64,000 nucleotides of DNA, taken from positions 1-64,000 of the forward strand of contig DATIYM010000020.1 in assembly GCA_035517615.1 (NCBI GenBank), given 5' to 3'. Made by a program: the position numbers and the translations under genes. The stretch is from AG25 sp035517615. GTDB lineage: Bacteria; Gemmatimonadota; Gemmatimonadetes; Gemmatimonadales; GWC2-71-9. This document shows positions 31,611-40,391 of this stretch, in pieces; position 1 is the stretch's first letter, and each line of letters opens with the position of its first letter. A model generated the notes under the pieces. It did not search any database. It saw only the letters and a program-made list of their open reading frames with translations, and was not told the origin of the DNA.

Positions 31611-32319
31611 ACATCCGACGCCGCACCGCGTAGCTCACGACAATCGCATCGGCGATTTCGTGCAGCGATTTCCGCCGATCCTGACTTTCCCGCTGCATCA
31701 TCTGAAGTGCCAGGTCGTCGGTAATCCCGAGCTCGGTCTGCAGGATCTCCCTGGCCCGCTCGATCACTCGCGTGGTGTCGAGCCGATCGGCGAGCAGCGT
31801 GTTCTCGCTTGCGAGGCGCGCGCGCTCGACCTCCGAGCCGGCGAGGAATCCGAGCGTGGCGACGACGCTGATTTCGCGATCGGTGTACGCGTGCGGGGCG
31901 CGATCCTGCAGGTTGATGACCCCCACCAGGCGCCCGCCCGAGAACAGCGGCACCGAGAGGAATGCCTCGTAGCGATCTTCGGGGAGCTCGTTGAACCGTT
32001 TGAACCGCGGGTCGGCGTACGCACCTCGCGACAGCACAACCGGCTGCCGGTGCTCCGCCACCCAGCCCGTGATTCCCTGGCCCATCGGAATGGTGAGTCG
32101 ACCCACGACGTCGGGGTGGGGGTTCTTCGAGGCGCGCAGCACCAGCTCGTCCTTCTCCAACACATAGATGAAGCAGGAATCGCACTTCACGACCGTAAGA
32201 AGGAAGGCGACCACGTCTTGCAGGACCTCATTCAGCGGCGCGGCATCGGCGATCCGATGGGCCACCCGATTGATCAACGCGAGTGCGGAGTCGTCGGCCA
32301 TGGCTTCGATCGAGGTCAT
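31609..32319 (-). CDS. GAF-ANTAR domain RNA-binding regulator
   Basis: A 236-residue cytoplasmic protein. A GAF sensor domain spans about residues 15-165 (CDSCFIYVLE, IPMGQGITGWVAEHRQPVV, FLSVPLFSGGRLVGVINLQD). A short coiled linker leads to an ANTAR domain at about 175-230 (TTRVIERAREILQTELGITDDLALQMMQRESQ), a three-helix module that binds paired stem-loops in mRNA leaders and prevents termination. There is no response-regulator receiver, so the GAF domain is the likely input. It is transcribed toward the RuBisCO operon, and the gene upstream on its own strand is unrelated. Confidence 0.88.
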   Translation of the reverse strand: MTSIEAMADDSALALINRVAHRIADAAPLNEVLQDVVAFLLTVVKCDSCFIYVLEKDELVLRASKNPHPDVVGRLTIPMGQGITGWVAEHRQPVVLSRGAYADPRFKRFNELPEDRYEAFLSVPLFSGGRLVGVINLQDRAPHAYTDREISVVATLGFLAGSEVERARLASENTLLADRLDTTRVIERAREILQTELGITDDLALQMMQRESQDRRKSLHEIADAIVVSYAVRRRM

Positions 32320-32651
32320 CGGTCCTCCCGGGGCTACTCAAAGTTACTTGCGCTAACAATTATGTGCCGTTGATGCAATATTGCCGTAACAAGTTGCACG
32401 AATCTAGCAGAAAAATCAATAAGTGATGTAAAAATCGTGTAAAAACTGTGCAGTTCTATTGACACGAAGGCATCCTGCCTGGTATACTGCTGCATGCGTG
32501 TTCGGGATTCGAGAGTGGCCCGGTCCTGTGTACCGACGCTCCCCTCGTCGGGAAACAGGCGTAAGGCGTGGGGGCGCGCCGGGCGCTCGCTCGCAGGCAG
32601 ACGCCGTTTGCTGTAGGCGCGGGATAACCGCGGCGGGTTGTTGCGAATCGC
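32320..32651. other. AT-richer intergenic region upstream of the GAF-ANTAR gene
   Basis: About 330 bases, markedly AT-richer than the surroundings in 32340-32470, with the palindrome GCAATATTGC near 32371. It should hold the promoter of the GAF-ANTAR gene. I see no gene in it. Confidence 0.4.
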
Positions 32652-33218
32652 TTAGGCGACGGCGAGCCGCCGGCCGACCGCCCGGATGCGGAAGGCCAGC
32701 ACGATCTGCACGATGCCGATCGCGAGGGCGAACCAGGCGATCAGCGCGAGAACCGTGAGCAGAGTCAGACCCGGGTAGGCGATGGCGACGATGGCGAGGA
32801 CGAGCGAGAGAACCCCCACGATCACGCTCCACATGCTCGACACGCCCATGCGGCGCTGCATGCCCGCGAGCATGAACAGGGCGACCCCGGCGAACACCAT
32901 CCACGCGGCCACCCAAACCACCACGAAGATCAGCGAAAGGACGGGATGGATGAACGCGATCACGCCGAATGCGGCGCTGATGAGTCCCTGAATCAAGAGC
33001 ACCCACCAGCGCGAGAACATGCCGCGGAGTCGAAACGCGTAGACCAGCGCCACGATTCCGTCGAACAGCGCATAGGCCGCGATGAAGGCCGTGAGCGCGA
33101 CGAGTGTCGCGTGGGGCCAGCCGAGCGTGAGGATCCCGAACGCGAGCGCGAGCAGGCCGCGCACCAGGAACAGCCACCAGTGGTGACGGACTGCGGCCGA
33201 GATGTCGGTGGGGAGCAT
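32652..33218 (-). CDS. HdeD-family (DUF308) membrane protein
   Basis: A 188-residue integral membrane protein with six hydrophobic helices in three repeated hairpins, each with the pattern of the HdeD/DUF308 family (LVRGLLALAFGILTLGWP, LIQGLISAAFGVIAFIHP, VIVGVLSLVLAIVAIAYPG). Enterobacterial HdeD has been linked to acid resistance; the molecular role is not known. The ATG at 33218 follows GGTGGCCACC without a strong ribosome binding site. The alternative start at 33263 adds an unlikely hydrophilic lead. Confidence 0.8.
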   Translation of the reverse strand: MLPTDISAAVRHHWWLFLVRGLLALAFGILTLGWPHATLVALTAFIAAYALFDGIVALVYAFRLRGMFSRWWVLLIQGLISAAFGVIAFIHPVLSLIFVVVWVAAWMVFAGVALFMLAGMQRRMGVSSMWSVIVGVLSLVLAIVAIAYPGLTLLTVLALIAWFALAIGIVQIVLAFRIRAVGRRLAVA

Positions 33219-33702
33219 GGTGGCCACGCTCGTGTTATACGCGTAATGGCGGCCGCGCGCCACCCCCGAAATACTCCAGTAGATGAGGCCTTCTTTACTG
33301 AGATTTCCCCCGGCCGATTCGTCTCGCGGTCAAGAGGCCGAATGCGATACACAGGGCGTCCCACGCGCTGAACAGCCGGCCGAGGCGAGCCCCCTGCTCC
33401 GGCCTCGGCCATCATCCGCATGCTCAACGCGAGACCGTTGGTGGCCTTGCTCGTATCGCCCTGCGCGTGCTCCACGGTGAAGGTCAACGCTTTAGCGAGC
33501 AGGACGCTTAGCAGCGTGAGGGGCAGCGCGTGCCCCGGTCTCCGAGCTTGGCGAACCCGAAGTGAATCTGACAACTCGTACGTCACGGTAGTGACGCGCG
33601 ACCGCAACACCGGAGGTGGCCACAGTCGCTCGCCGTTCCCTGACCGAACCTTGGTTTCCGCGATAGCTTAGTGGCCACCGAATCACACTGCGAGGTCGTT
33701 GT
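33219..33702. other. Intergenic region
   Basis: About 480 bases with no gene I can support. It contains a perfect inverted repeat CGTCAC-GGTA-GTGACG at 33581-33596, about 107 bases before the next start codon, which could be an operator for the following gene. Confidence 0.4.
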
Positions 33703-34497
33703 ATGTCGTTTCGCCGGCTGATGACCGCACTCGCGTTGGCGCTGTGCGCTGCGCGATGCGCTGATCATCCCACGGCCGCTGTGCCTGCGTCGGCAGCCGG
33801 TCCACATTTCCTGCGCTGGGCGACGAAGTCCGCTCCGCAATTCAAAGCGAGCGGCGCCGCCCTGGCGTCTCCGCTCAGTCTCGATCAGTACACGGTCTCG
33901 TTCTGGGCGGTTCGCGGCCAGTCACGGTCGGTGCAGCTGAATTACCGGGACGTGTCGGGCGATACCAGCCACCCGTTCCTGATCCTCACGATTTCAGACC
34001 CGGAATTCGTCCCCGATTCCGGTGCGCCTGCCGCGGGTGATTCCCTCGTGGATTCCACGCTGGTTCCCGCGGGTGATTCCGGTACGAGCGCCGGGGGTGA
34101 TTCCACGGCGGATTCCAGTGCGCTCGCAGCGGGTCACGCGCTGCCGGAGCGCTTCGCGCGCGCCAGCAGCCGTGCCGTGTCGCTCGCGGAGGGTGATTCG
34201 GTCTTAGTCACACTCAGTATCGACACCGCGAAGATCGGGGTGTTGCTCGAGCCGACGGGATTGCGTTTCGGCACGCCGGCCCGGCTGCAGATCTGGTATG
34301 ACGGCGCCGGCGGCGATCTCAACGGTGACGGCGTTGTGGACGAGACGGACAGCTACATCGAGAGCCAGCTGTTGTCGATGTGGTATCGCGAAGGACCGGA
34401 TGCCGGGTGGGAACAAATCTCTGCCGAGCACCTGATCGAGGACAAGGCGTTCCTCGTCGACCTGCCGCATTTCTCCGAGTACGCAGTGTCCTGGTGA
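33703..34497 (+). CDS. Exported protein with a Ser/Asp repeat linker and a calcium-loop motif
   Basis: A 264-residue exported protein; the hydrophobic start MTALALALCAARCAD could be a lipoprotein signal (Cys near 15 or 19). A beta-rich segment (about 50-100) is followed by a low-complexity linker of GDS/DST repeats (about 105-140), built from repeated 'GGGTGATTCC' DNA. Near 215-230 DLNGDGVVDETD is a clean EF-hand/dockerin-type calcium loop. I do not recognise the whole protein. Its stop overlaps the start of the TPR gene as GTGA, so the two are coupled. Confidence 0.7.
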   Translation: MSFRRLMTALALALCAARCADHPTAAVPASAAGPHFLRWATKSAPQFKASGAALASPLSLDQYTVSFWAVRGQSRSVQLNYRDVSGDTSHPFLILTISDPEFVPDSGAPAAGDSLVDSTLVPAGDSGTSAGGDSTADSSALAAGHALPERFARASSRAVSLAEGDSVLVTLSIDTAKIGVLLEPTGLRFGTPARLQIWYDGAGGDLNGDGVVDETDSYIESQLLSMWYREGPDAGWEQISAEHLIEDKAFLVDLPHFSEYAVSW

Positions 34498-36593
34498 CCG
34501 GAAAGGTTACGCCTACGATCGACGCAACCGTCGTTGAAAAAGCCCGCGCGTTGTCGGCCGTCGGCCATCATGCCGAAGTCGTCGCATATCTGGGTACGCG
34601 CACCAGTCGCGAGCTGACGGAGTCTCCCAACCTCGCCCTGCTGTACGGGACAGCCCAGGCGCGGCTCGGGCGTCACGAGGAAGCGCTGCGCTGGGTGGAG
34701 CTGGCGATCCAGCAGTCGCGCACGCAGGACGAGCCGGCGCTCGAGCGGCACGCGCTCAACGTTCGCGGTGCGATTGCGCTGATCAGCGGGCGGCTGGACG
34801 AGGCCGCGGAGTACTTCACGCAGGCGCTCATGGCAGCGAGCCGCGACGGGGATCACGCGACGACCGGCCGCTGCTCCAACAACATCGGGATCATCAGCAG
34901 CCTGCGCGGTCGGCATGCCGAAGCACTCGGCTCGTGGCAACTGGCGCTCGCCGCGTTCACCAGCGCGCGACTGCGGCAGGGGGTGGCGGAGTGCCATCAC
35001 AATATCGGCATTGCCTACCGCGAGCAGGGGACGCTGGGCGAGGCACTCGCCGCGTCCGACCGCGCGGTCGCGGAGGCGCAAGCGGCGGGAGATCAGACGC
35101 TGTGCGCGCTGACATTGCGGGGCCGGGCCGAGATTCGGGTCGCGCAGGGCGAGCTGGAGCTGGCGCGGCGCGAGCTGGCGCAGGTGCACGAGATTCGGCG
35201 CCACGTGCCCGATTTGTTGAGCGAGGCCGAAGACATGCGTGTCGCGGCCGCAGTGGTCGCCGCCGAGGGCGACCTGACGGCCGCGGAGCTGCTGCTCCGG
35301 GAGGTCATTGCCCGCGCCGAGCCGAAGGATCGCGCACAGCTCCTGGCTGAAGCCACGCGCGATCTCGCGCTCGTGCTGCGCCGTGCCGGGCGTACCAGCG
35401 AGGCGCAATCGGCGGCGCGGACCGCGAAGGCGGTATTCACCCGTCTCGGCGCGGAAGGGCAAATCCGCGCCCTGGCGGGTCACGAGTGGGACGGCGCATT
35501 CCAGGAGGCGCTGCGCGGCTCCATGGCGCCGCTGCACGTGGCGCAACAGCTGGCGGATGCGGGTCACTACGTGCAGCTCTTGACCTACCTGAACGAACGA
35601 ACACAGGACGAGCTCGAGCAGTCGCCGATGCTGACATTGTTGTGCGGTATCGCGCACAGCCGTCTCGGACGTCTGGATCTGGGTCAACACTGGGCCGTCG
35701 TGGCGCAACTCCGGGCGCGCACGCTGCGCGACCGAGCGCTGGAAGTGCGAGCGCTCAACGTCTGCGGTGCGATCGCGGTCGAGCGGGGCGGGATTGACGA
35801 AGCGGGGTATTTCTTCACGCGCGCGCAAGAAGAGGCGCGGTGGGAGAATGACGTCGTGACGGTGGGGCGCTGCGCGAACAATCTCGGCATCATCGCGAAC
35901 ATGCGCGGCGATCACGACCGCGCGGTCACCGCCTACGAGAGCGCGATCGACGCGTATCGCCAGGCTGGATACGAGCGGGGCATCGTCGAAACGCAGCACA
36001 ACCTCGCGATCACATATCGGGACATGGGACGGCTGGATGACGCACGGGCCTTGGCCGCGAGCACCGTGGCCGCGGCCGCGCGATTGGGCGACCGGCAGCT
36101 CGAGGGGCAGGCGCTCGCCGGATTAGCCGAGATTGAAGTGGAAGCCGGCAACACCGCAGAGGCGATCCGACTGCTCGAGCAGGCGACGGCGGTACACCGC
36201 GCGCTCAAGGACGACGTGCGCGAGGCCGAAGACCTGCGTATTCTCGCGCTGGTGCTCGGCAAGGGCGGGGGCGGCAAAGCGGCTGAGGCCGAAGATCTGT
36301 TTCGACAGGTGATCGCGCGCGCGACGGAACACAAGCGTCGGCTGCTCGTCGCGACGGCGCAGCGCGATCTGGCAGAGCTGCTGCTGCGTCTCGGGCGGGT
36401 GTTCGATGCGCGCGCCGAGGCGGACGAGGCCCGTGCGGCGTTCGAGCGCATGGGAGCGTGGGTCGAGGTGGCGAAGGTGGATGCGCTGTTCGAGGATGGT
36501 GCCGAGGCCGCCACGCCGCCGTCTGCGGTGAAGAAGCCGCGCAGCGCTTGGCGGACGGCACGGCGCTCGCGAACCAACCCGACATCCGAATGA
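34494..36593 (+). CDS. Large tetratricopeptide-repeat protein with an internal duplication
   Basis: A 699-residue, almost entirely helical protein made of TPR units (typical signatures ALNVRGAIALISGRLDEAAE, CSNNIGIISSLRGRHAEALG, CHHNIGIAYREQGTLGEALA). The N-terminal and C-terminal halves repeat each other: LGTRTSRELTESPNLALLYG pairs with LNERTQDELEQSPMLTLLCG about 350 residues later, with matching downstream units. No enzymatic domain or signal peptide is seen, so it is a cytoplasmic scaffold or regulator. The GTG start overlaps the upstream stop; the stop overlaps the next start as ATGA. Confidence 0.8.
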   Translation: MTGKVTPTIDATVVEKARALSAVGHHAEVVAYLGTRTSRELTESPNLALLYGTAQARLGRHEEALRWVELAIQQSRTQDEPALERHALNVRGAIALISGRLDEAAEYFTQALMAASRDGDHATTGRCSNNIGIISSLRGRHAEALGSWQLALAAFTSARLRQGVAECHHNIGIAYREQGTLGEALAASDRAVAEAQAAGDQTLCALTLRGRAEIRVAQGELELARRELAQVHEIRRHVPDLLSEAEDMRVAAAVVAAEGDLTAAELLLREVIARAEPKDRAQLLAEATRDLALVLRRAGRTSEAQSAARTAKAVFTRLGAEGQIRALAGHEWDGAFQEALRGSMAPLHVAQQLADAGHYVQLLTYLNERTQDELEQSPMLTLLCGIAHSRLGRLDLGQHWAVVAQLRARTLRDRALEVRALNVCGAIAVERGGIDEAGYFFTRAQEEARWENDVVTVGRCANNLGIIANMRGDHDRAVTAYESAIDAYRQAGYERGIVETQHNLAITYRDMGRLDDARALAASTVAAAARLGDRQLEGQALAGLAEIEVEAGNTAEAIRLLEQATAVHRALKDDVREAEDLRILALVLGKGGGGKAAEAEDLFRQVIARATEHKRRLLVATAQRDLAELLLRLGRVFDARAEADEARAAFERMGAWVEVAKVDALFEDGAEAATPPSAVKKPRSAWRTARRSRTNPTSE

Positions 36594-36760
36594 CGTTTGA
36601 GCGCCCGACGCTGCTCGCGCTTGTCGTCCTACTCGCGCTGGTTGCGTGCACCGACCTGCCGACAGGGGTTCGGTTTGCAGCGCCGGAGGTATCGGTCGCG
36701 AGTATCCCTACCGCTCACCTTCGAGAATTCAAGCGGTCGAATTACGCCATCGCGTGGTAG
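36590..36760 (+). CDS. Very small lipoprotein
   Basis: A 56-residue protein starting with an ATG that overlaps the TPR stop. It consists almost wholly of a lipoprotein signal (LLALVVLLALVACTD, lipobox LVAC) plus a 35-residue mature part. No family recognised; coupling to the TPR gene suggests it is real. Confidence 0.55.
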   Translation: MTFERPTLLALVVLLALVACTDLPTGVRFAAPEVSVASIPTAHLREFKRSNYAIAW

Positions 36761-36806
36761 CCTCCCTCGAAGCGTGATATCCTCCCCGCTATCTTTTAGC
36801 GTTCTA

Positions 36807-36879
36807 GGGGCGGTAGCTCAGTTGGGAGAGCACCTGGTTTGCAACCAGGGGGTCGTGGGTTCGAATCCCATCCGCTCCA
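36807..36879 (+). tRNA. tRNA-Ala, anticodon UGC
   Basis: The cloverleaf is complete: a 7-bp acceptor stem (GGGGCGG with CCGCTCC) including the G3-U70 pair that identifies alanine tRNA, D stem GCTC/GAGC, anticodon stem CCTGG/CCAGG with loop TTTGCAA (anticodon TGC), and T arm GTGGG-TTCGAAT-CCCAT. The CCA end is not encoded. Confidence 0.97.
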
Positions 36880-37178
36880 TGCAGCAAGTTGCCGCGTGGA
36901 CTTTTTGGTACGGCAACCGGGTGCACCAGGCGACTCGCTAACGATTCGTTCTCGAGCTGAATCCTCTCTTCAGAGTTTGGCGCCTTATCTCGCGCCACGA
37001 GTTAGTTCCGGAGGGCAAGCAAGAACCCCGCATTGAGACGACGCACGGGCTTGCAAGGGGTGCGTTCGGGCTCCATGATAGCCCGGTCCCCGGGTCCCAA
37101 CGTCGCCCTGACGCCGCGGTTCCGACGCCACTCCGATCCGGACCCTCCTGTCCGTTCAGCTGCGCTGAGGAGGTCGAG
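36880..37178. other. Intergenic region after the tRNA
   Basis: About 300 bases without a gene. It includes the leader of the following lipoprotein gene, which has a strong GAGGAGG ribosome binding site at its end. Confidence 0.4.
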
Positions 37179-38603
37179 ATGAGAAAATCCATGATTGGGT
37201 GGATCCCGCTGCTGCTGCTTGCCTGTAATACGAACGACACGGTGCAGAGCACTACCCCCCCCGCGCCATGCACATCGACCGGCACGTTCTCGCTGTTGTG
37301 CGCCATCCAGGTGCCGGGGAATCCGCTCGTCAGCGTGGCGAAAGTGTGGACCGATTCGAGCAATGCCAGGGTGTATCTCGCGGATCAGTCCAATTCCGCT
37401 GTCGATGTCATCAACGCGACGGGCTACTCCTACGTCGGACGGGTGCCCGGATTCGTCGGAGCCGCGACCGGGGCGAGCGGCGGCACGATCACCTACGGCG
37501 GCGGCACACCCACCTCGAATGGCCAGGGCCCGAACAGCCTCGTACCCACCGGCAACGGGAAGATCTGGGTCTCGGACGGCAATACCATGGTCCGCGTCGT
37601 GAACGTGGCGACGCTGTCGATCGACACGTCCATCAGCCTGGCGGATACATCGTGCGACGGCGGCACGGCCACGACGCATTTCTGCGGGCGCAACAACGAA
37701 ATGACATACGATCCGAATGACTCGATCGTCATGGTGGAAACGCCGAACCCGCTGAGTCGCGCCTATTGCGTTGCCAATGCGGCGTCGTGCGTGAGCGCCG
37801 CCGCCATCAGCTATCCCACGAACCCACCCCAGACGGCGGCGTCGTACGCGAGCTTCATCAAGAACAAGGCGCCGTACCCGATTCTCGGCCGAATCGCGTT
37901 CACCGATGTGAAGGGCACACCAGAAGCGCCGGTGTGGGAGCCTGGGGTCGGTGGAACGGGCCGGTTCCTCGTGCCTGTCGCGACCTGTAGTGGCGCGGCG
38001 GGCGCGACGGCATGTCCCGCTGCTGGAGCGACGCAGTACATCGCGGTGATCGACCCGAAGAACCTCGCGACCTACGGCGCGACCGCGGGCGTCATGGGCA
38101 CGTACTCGAGCGCCACGGCCGGCACGTACCTGGTCCCGAGCTGCGATAATCTTGGATCCACCGGTCAGACCGGGATGATCAACGATATGTCGATCAATCT
38201 GGCTGCGCACACGGCGATCATGCCCTCCTGTGGCCACGAGGTGGTCGTCAATACGCTGACGGGCGCGGTGCTCAACAATGTCGCCATCCAGCAAGTCGGG
38301 TCGAGCGACGAGACAGCCTTCAATTCCGGCGACGGGAACTATTACGTGGTGGCCACCGTGCCGGCGGGCCAACCCCTCGCAGGGTATACGGCGGTCGGTC
38401 AGGTGAGCGGGACGACGGGCCTGTGGATTCAAAACATCACGAACACCGGCGGACGAACGCCCTCGGCATATCAGCCGACCAGTCGCATATTTACGGTCTC
38501 GGGCGTCTCGACGGGCCAGGTGGCGAACACCGCCACCGACACCACATCCTGTGTCGCGTTTGGATACAAGGGAACGGGGTGCGTGACGGTGTTCGGAAAG
38601 TAG
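37179..38603 (+). CDS. Secreted lipoprotein, probable beta-propeller (first of a tandem pair)
   Basis: A 474-residue lipoprotein (MIGWIPLLLLACNT, lipobox LLAC) rich in beta strands. It has Gly-rich motifs such as GFVGAATGASGGTITYGGGT, CDGGTATTHFCGRNNEMTYD and a C-terminal GYKGTGCVTVF, with about ten Cys that look paired. Phrases such as ADQSNSAVDVINATG and WVSDGNTMVRVVNVATL resemble the blades of YncE-like propellers, but I cannot name the family. It is paralogous to the next gene. A strong GAGGAGG site precedes the ATG, and a textbook terminator follows. Confidence 0.8.
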   Translation: MRKSMIGWIPLLLLACNTNDTVQSTTPPAPCTSTGTFSLLCAIQVPGNPLVSVAKVWTDSSNARVYLADQSNSAVDVINATGYSYVGRVPGFVGAATGASGGTITYGGGTPTSNGQGPNSLVPTGNGKIWVSDGNTMVRVVNVATLSIDTSISLADTSCDGGTATTHFCGRNNEMTYDPNDSIVMVETPNPLSRAYCVANAASCVSAAAISYPTNPPQTAASYASFIKNKAPYPILGRIAFTDVKGTPEAPVWEPGVGGTGRFLVPVATCSGAAGATACPAAGATQYIAVIDPKNLATYGATAGVMGTYSSATAGTYLVPSCDNLGSTGQTGMINDMSINLAAHTAIMPSCGHEVVVNTLTGAVLNNVAIQQVGSSDETAFNSGDGNYYVVATVPAGQPLAGYTAVGQVSGTTGLWIQNITNTGGRTPSAYQPTSRIFTVSGVSTGQVANTATDTTSCVAFGYKGTGCVTVFGK

Positions 38604-38631
38604 CCCGCTAGGTCTTCACCCAGTAAAGCTG

Positions 38632-38667
38632 TGGCGCCGGGTCTACACGACCGGCGCCAATTTTTTT
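38632..38667 (+). terminator. Strong intrinsic terminator
   Basis: A 9-bp perfect stem (TGGCGCCGG with CCGGCGCCA), 10-base loop, followed by A and seven T. It ends the first lipoprotein gene. Confidence 0.92.
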
Positions 38668-38678
38668 CGGGAATTCTC

Positions 38679-38710
38679 TTGACACCGCCCGACTCGCGGG
38701 CAGGTTAGCT
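38679..38710 (+). promoter_or_regulatory. Candidate promoter of the second tandem lipoprotein gene
   Basis: A perfect -35 box TTGACA (38679-38684) lies just after the upstream terminator. The -10 region (AGGTTAGCT, 38702-38710) is a poor match, so only the -35 is convincing. Confidence 0.35.
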
Positions 38711-38787
38711 GTTCGCCTGTCAGTCGCGTGCCGCTCCGCCCCCACGCCCGGCGCGCGAACGCCGTTTCACTTTTCGAGGAGGGTTGC

Positions 38788-40299
38788 ATGCATTCTCGCG
38801 CCCGCGTCGCGGCGTCCCTCGTGATCGCCGCCGTCGCACTGAGTTGTGAACGGACCCAACAGCCCGCATCACCGGACCTCTCGATCGCTCTCGGCAAGAG
38901 TCACGAGCCGTCGAACCCCTGCGTTGCCGACAGAGATCTCGATCGGAAGACGGCGTCCGTCGAAATTCTCTGCGGCGTGCAGGTCGCCGGCAACCCGCTG
39001 ATCAGCGTCGCCAAAGGCTGGTTTGTCGATGCAACGAATGCCTACTACGTAGACGATCAATCGAATCGCGGCGTGGATGCAATTGACCTGCGCAGCTACA
39101 CCTGGGTCGGACGGATTCCCGGATTTGTCGGCGCCGCCACCGGCGCGAGCGGCGGAGCAATTACGTACGGCGGCGGCACCGCCACGAGCAACGGCCAGGG
39201 GCCGAACAGCATGGTGCCGGTCGATGATCATCGGATGTGGGTCTCCGACGGGAACAGTCAGGTGGCCATCGTGAACCTGCATTCGCTCACCGTCGAGTCG
39301 TGGATCAGCACCGCAGCACCGCAGTGTGACGGCGGGACTGCGACCACCCATTTCTGCGGCCGCGTCAACGAGATGACCTACGACCCGGATGACCAGATCA
39401 TCTTGGTCGAGAATCCCAACCCGCTCGACGAAGCGTTCTGCACGACGGCCGGCAACAATTGCGCGTCGACCGCGGCCATCAGCTTCCCGACGGCGTCCCC
39501 ACAAAAAACCTTGGCGTCTTACGCCACGTTCATCAGCGCGCGCCACCCGTACCGCGTTCTCGGGCGGATCTGGTTCGCCGACGTTAAAGGCACGACGGAA
39601 GCACCCGTATGGGACCACGAGACCCACCGCTTCCTGCTGCCCGTGCCCACGTGCAGCGGCGCCACCGGTGCGACTGCCTGCACGGCCAGCGCCGGCGGCA
39701 CGCAGTACGTCGCCGTCATCAATCCACGGATCTTTAGCGAACACCACTTCCGCGAACTCACGTGGACGCAGGCCACCATGCCGAGCTTCGCGATACCCGA
39801 CTGCGCGCACCTGATGCCGGGCATCACGCCGGGGACCGGCATGATCAACGATATGGCGATCAACGAACGCGATCAGACGGTGATCATGGAAGTGTGCGGC
39901 AAGGGTGAGCTCGTCTTCAACGCGCACAACGGCGACGTGGTGAACGTCGTGACCGAGATCTCGAGCACCGACGAATCGTGGTTCAACCCGGGCGACCGGC
40001 GGTTCTACGTGGTGGCCACCGCTCCGGGCGGCGCTACTCCCGGCAACGCCAATACCACGTCGCTCGGCGTGATCGACGGACGAACCGGGTTGTGGCTGCA
40101 GAACGTGCTCGATGTGGGCGGCAAGATTCCCGCCGCGAGCGACTTCCCTCAGAACCGCGCGCTGACGACGGTTACGGTTCCGGTCGGGGTCGACCCCACG
40201 CGTGACAGCACCGCATGCGTCGGGTTCGGATTCAAGGGCACCGGATGCGTCACGGTGTTCGAGCACGAGGACGATAAGCAAAGCAATTGGGGATGGTGA
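38788..40299 (+). CDS. Secreted lipoprotein, probable beta-propeller (second of a tandem pair)
   Basis: A 503-residue paralogue of the preceding gene. Signal sequence AASLVIAAVALSCER ends in a lipobox. Matching blocks are GFVGAATGASGGAITYGGGT, CDGGTATTHFCGRVNEMTYD, GTGMINDMAIN and a C-terminal GFKGTGCVTVF; a charged tail (EHEDDKQSNWGW) is extra. The ATG at 38788 follows GAGGAGGG and is preferred over 38728. It has its own promoter-like -35 box and its own terminator, so the pair is regulated separately despite being adjacent. Confidence 0.8.
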   Translation: MHSRARVAASLVIAAVALSCERTQQPASPDLSIALGKSHEPSNPCVADRDLDRKTASVEILCGVQVAGNPLISVAKGWFVDATNAYYVDDQSNRGVDAIDLRSYTWVGRIPGFVGAATGASGGAITYGGGTATSNGQGPNSMVPVDDHRMWVSDGNSQVAIVNLHSLTVESWISTAAPQCDGGTATTHFCGRVNEMTYDPDDQIILVENPNPLDEAFCTTAGNNCASTAAISFPTASPQKTLASYATFISARHPYRVLGRIWFADVKGTTEAPVWDHETHRFLLPVPTCSGATGATACTASAGGTQYVAVINPRIFSEHHFRELTWTQATMPSFAIPDCAHLMPGITPGTGMINDMAINERDQTVIMEVCGKGELVFNAHNGDVVNVVTEISSTDESWFNPGDRRFYVVATAPGGATPGNANTTSLGVIDGRTGLWLQNVLDVGGKIPAASDFPQNRALTTVTVPVGVDPTRDSTACVGFGFKGTGCVTVFEHEDDKQSNWGW

Positions 40300-40330
40300 C
40301 CGCGGCACCGAGCCGGTAGGCAGAAACGTC

Positions 40331-40371
40331 GAGAGCGAGAGACGTGACGCGTCTCTCGCTCTCTTCGTTTT
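40331..40371 (+). terminator. Strong intrinsic terminator
   Basis: A 14-bp perfect stem (GAGAGCGAGAGACG with CGTCTCTCGCTCTC), 5-base loop, followed by TTCGTTTT. It ends the second tandem lipoprotein gene. Confidence 0.88.
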
Positions 40372-40391
40372 GCGGTAGGACAACTCCGGCG

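Noticed and set aside
34353..35999. 548-codon open frame antisense to the TPR gene
   Set aside because: Arg- and Gln-rich low-complexity translation, a mirror of the TPR repeats.
37002..38432. 476-codon open frame antisense to the first tandem lipoprotein
   Set aside because: His/Arg-rich translation with no signal or motif; the plus-strand gene has a signal peptide, ribosome binding site and terminator.
38869..40383. 504-codon open frame antisense to the second tandem lipoprotein
   Set aside because: Same reasoning; it also runs through the plus-strand terminator.
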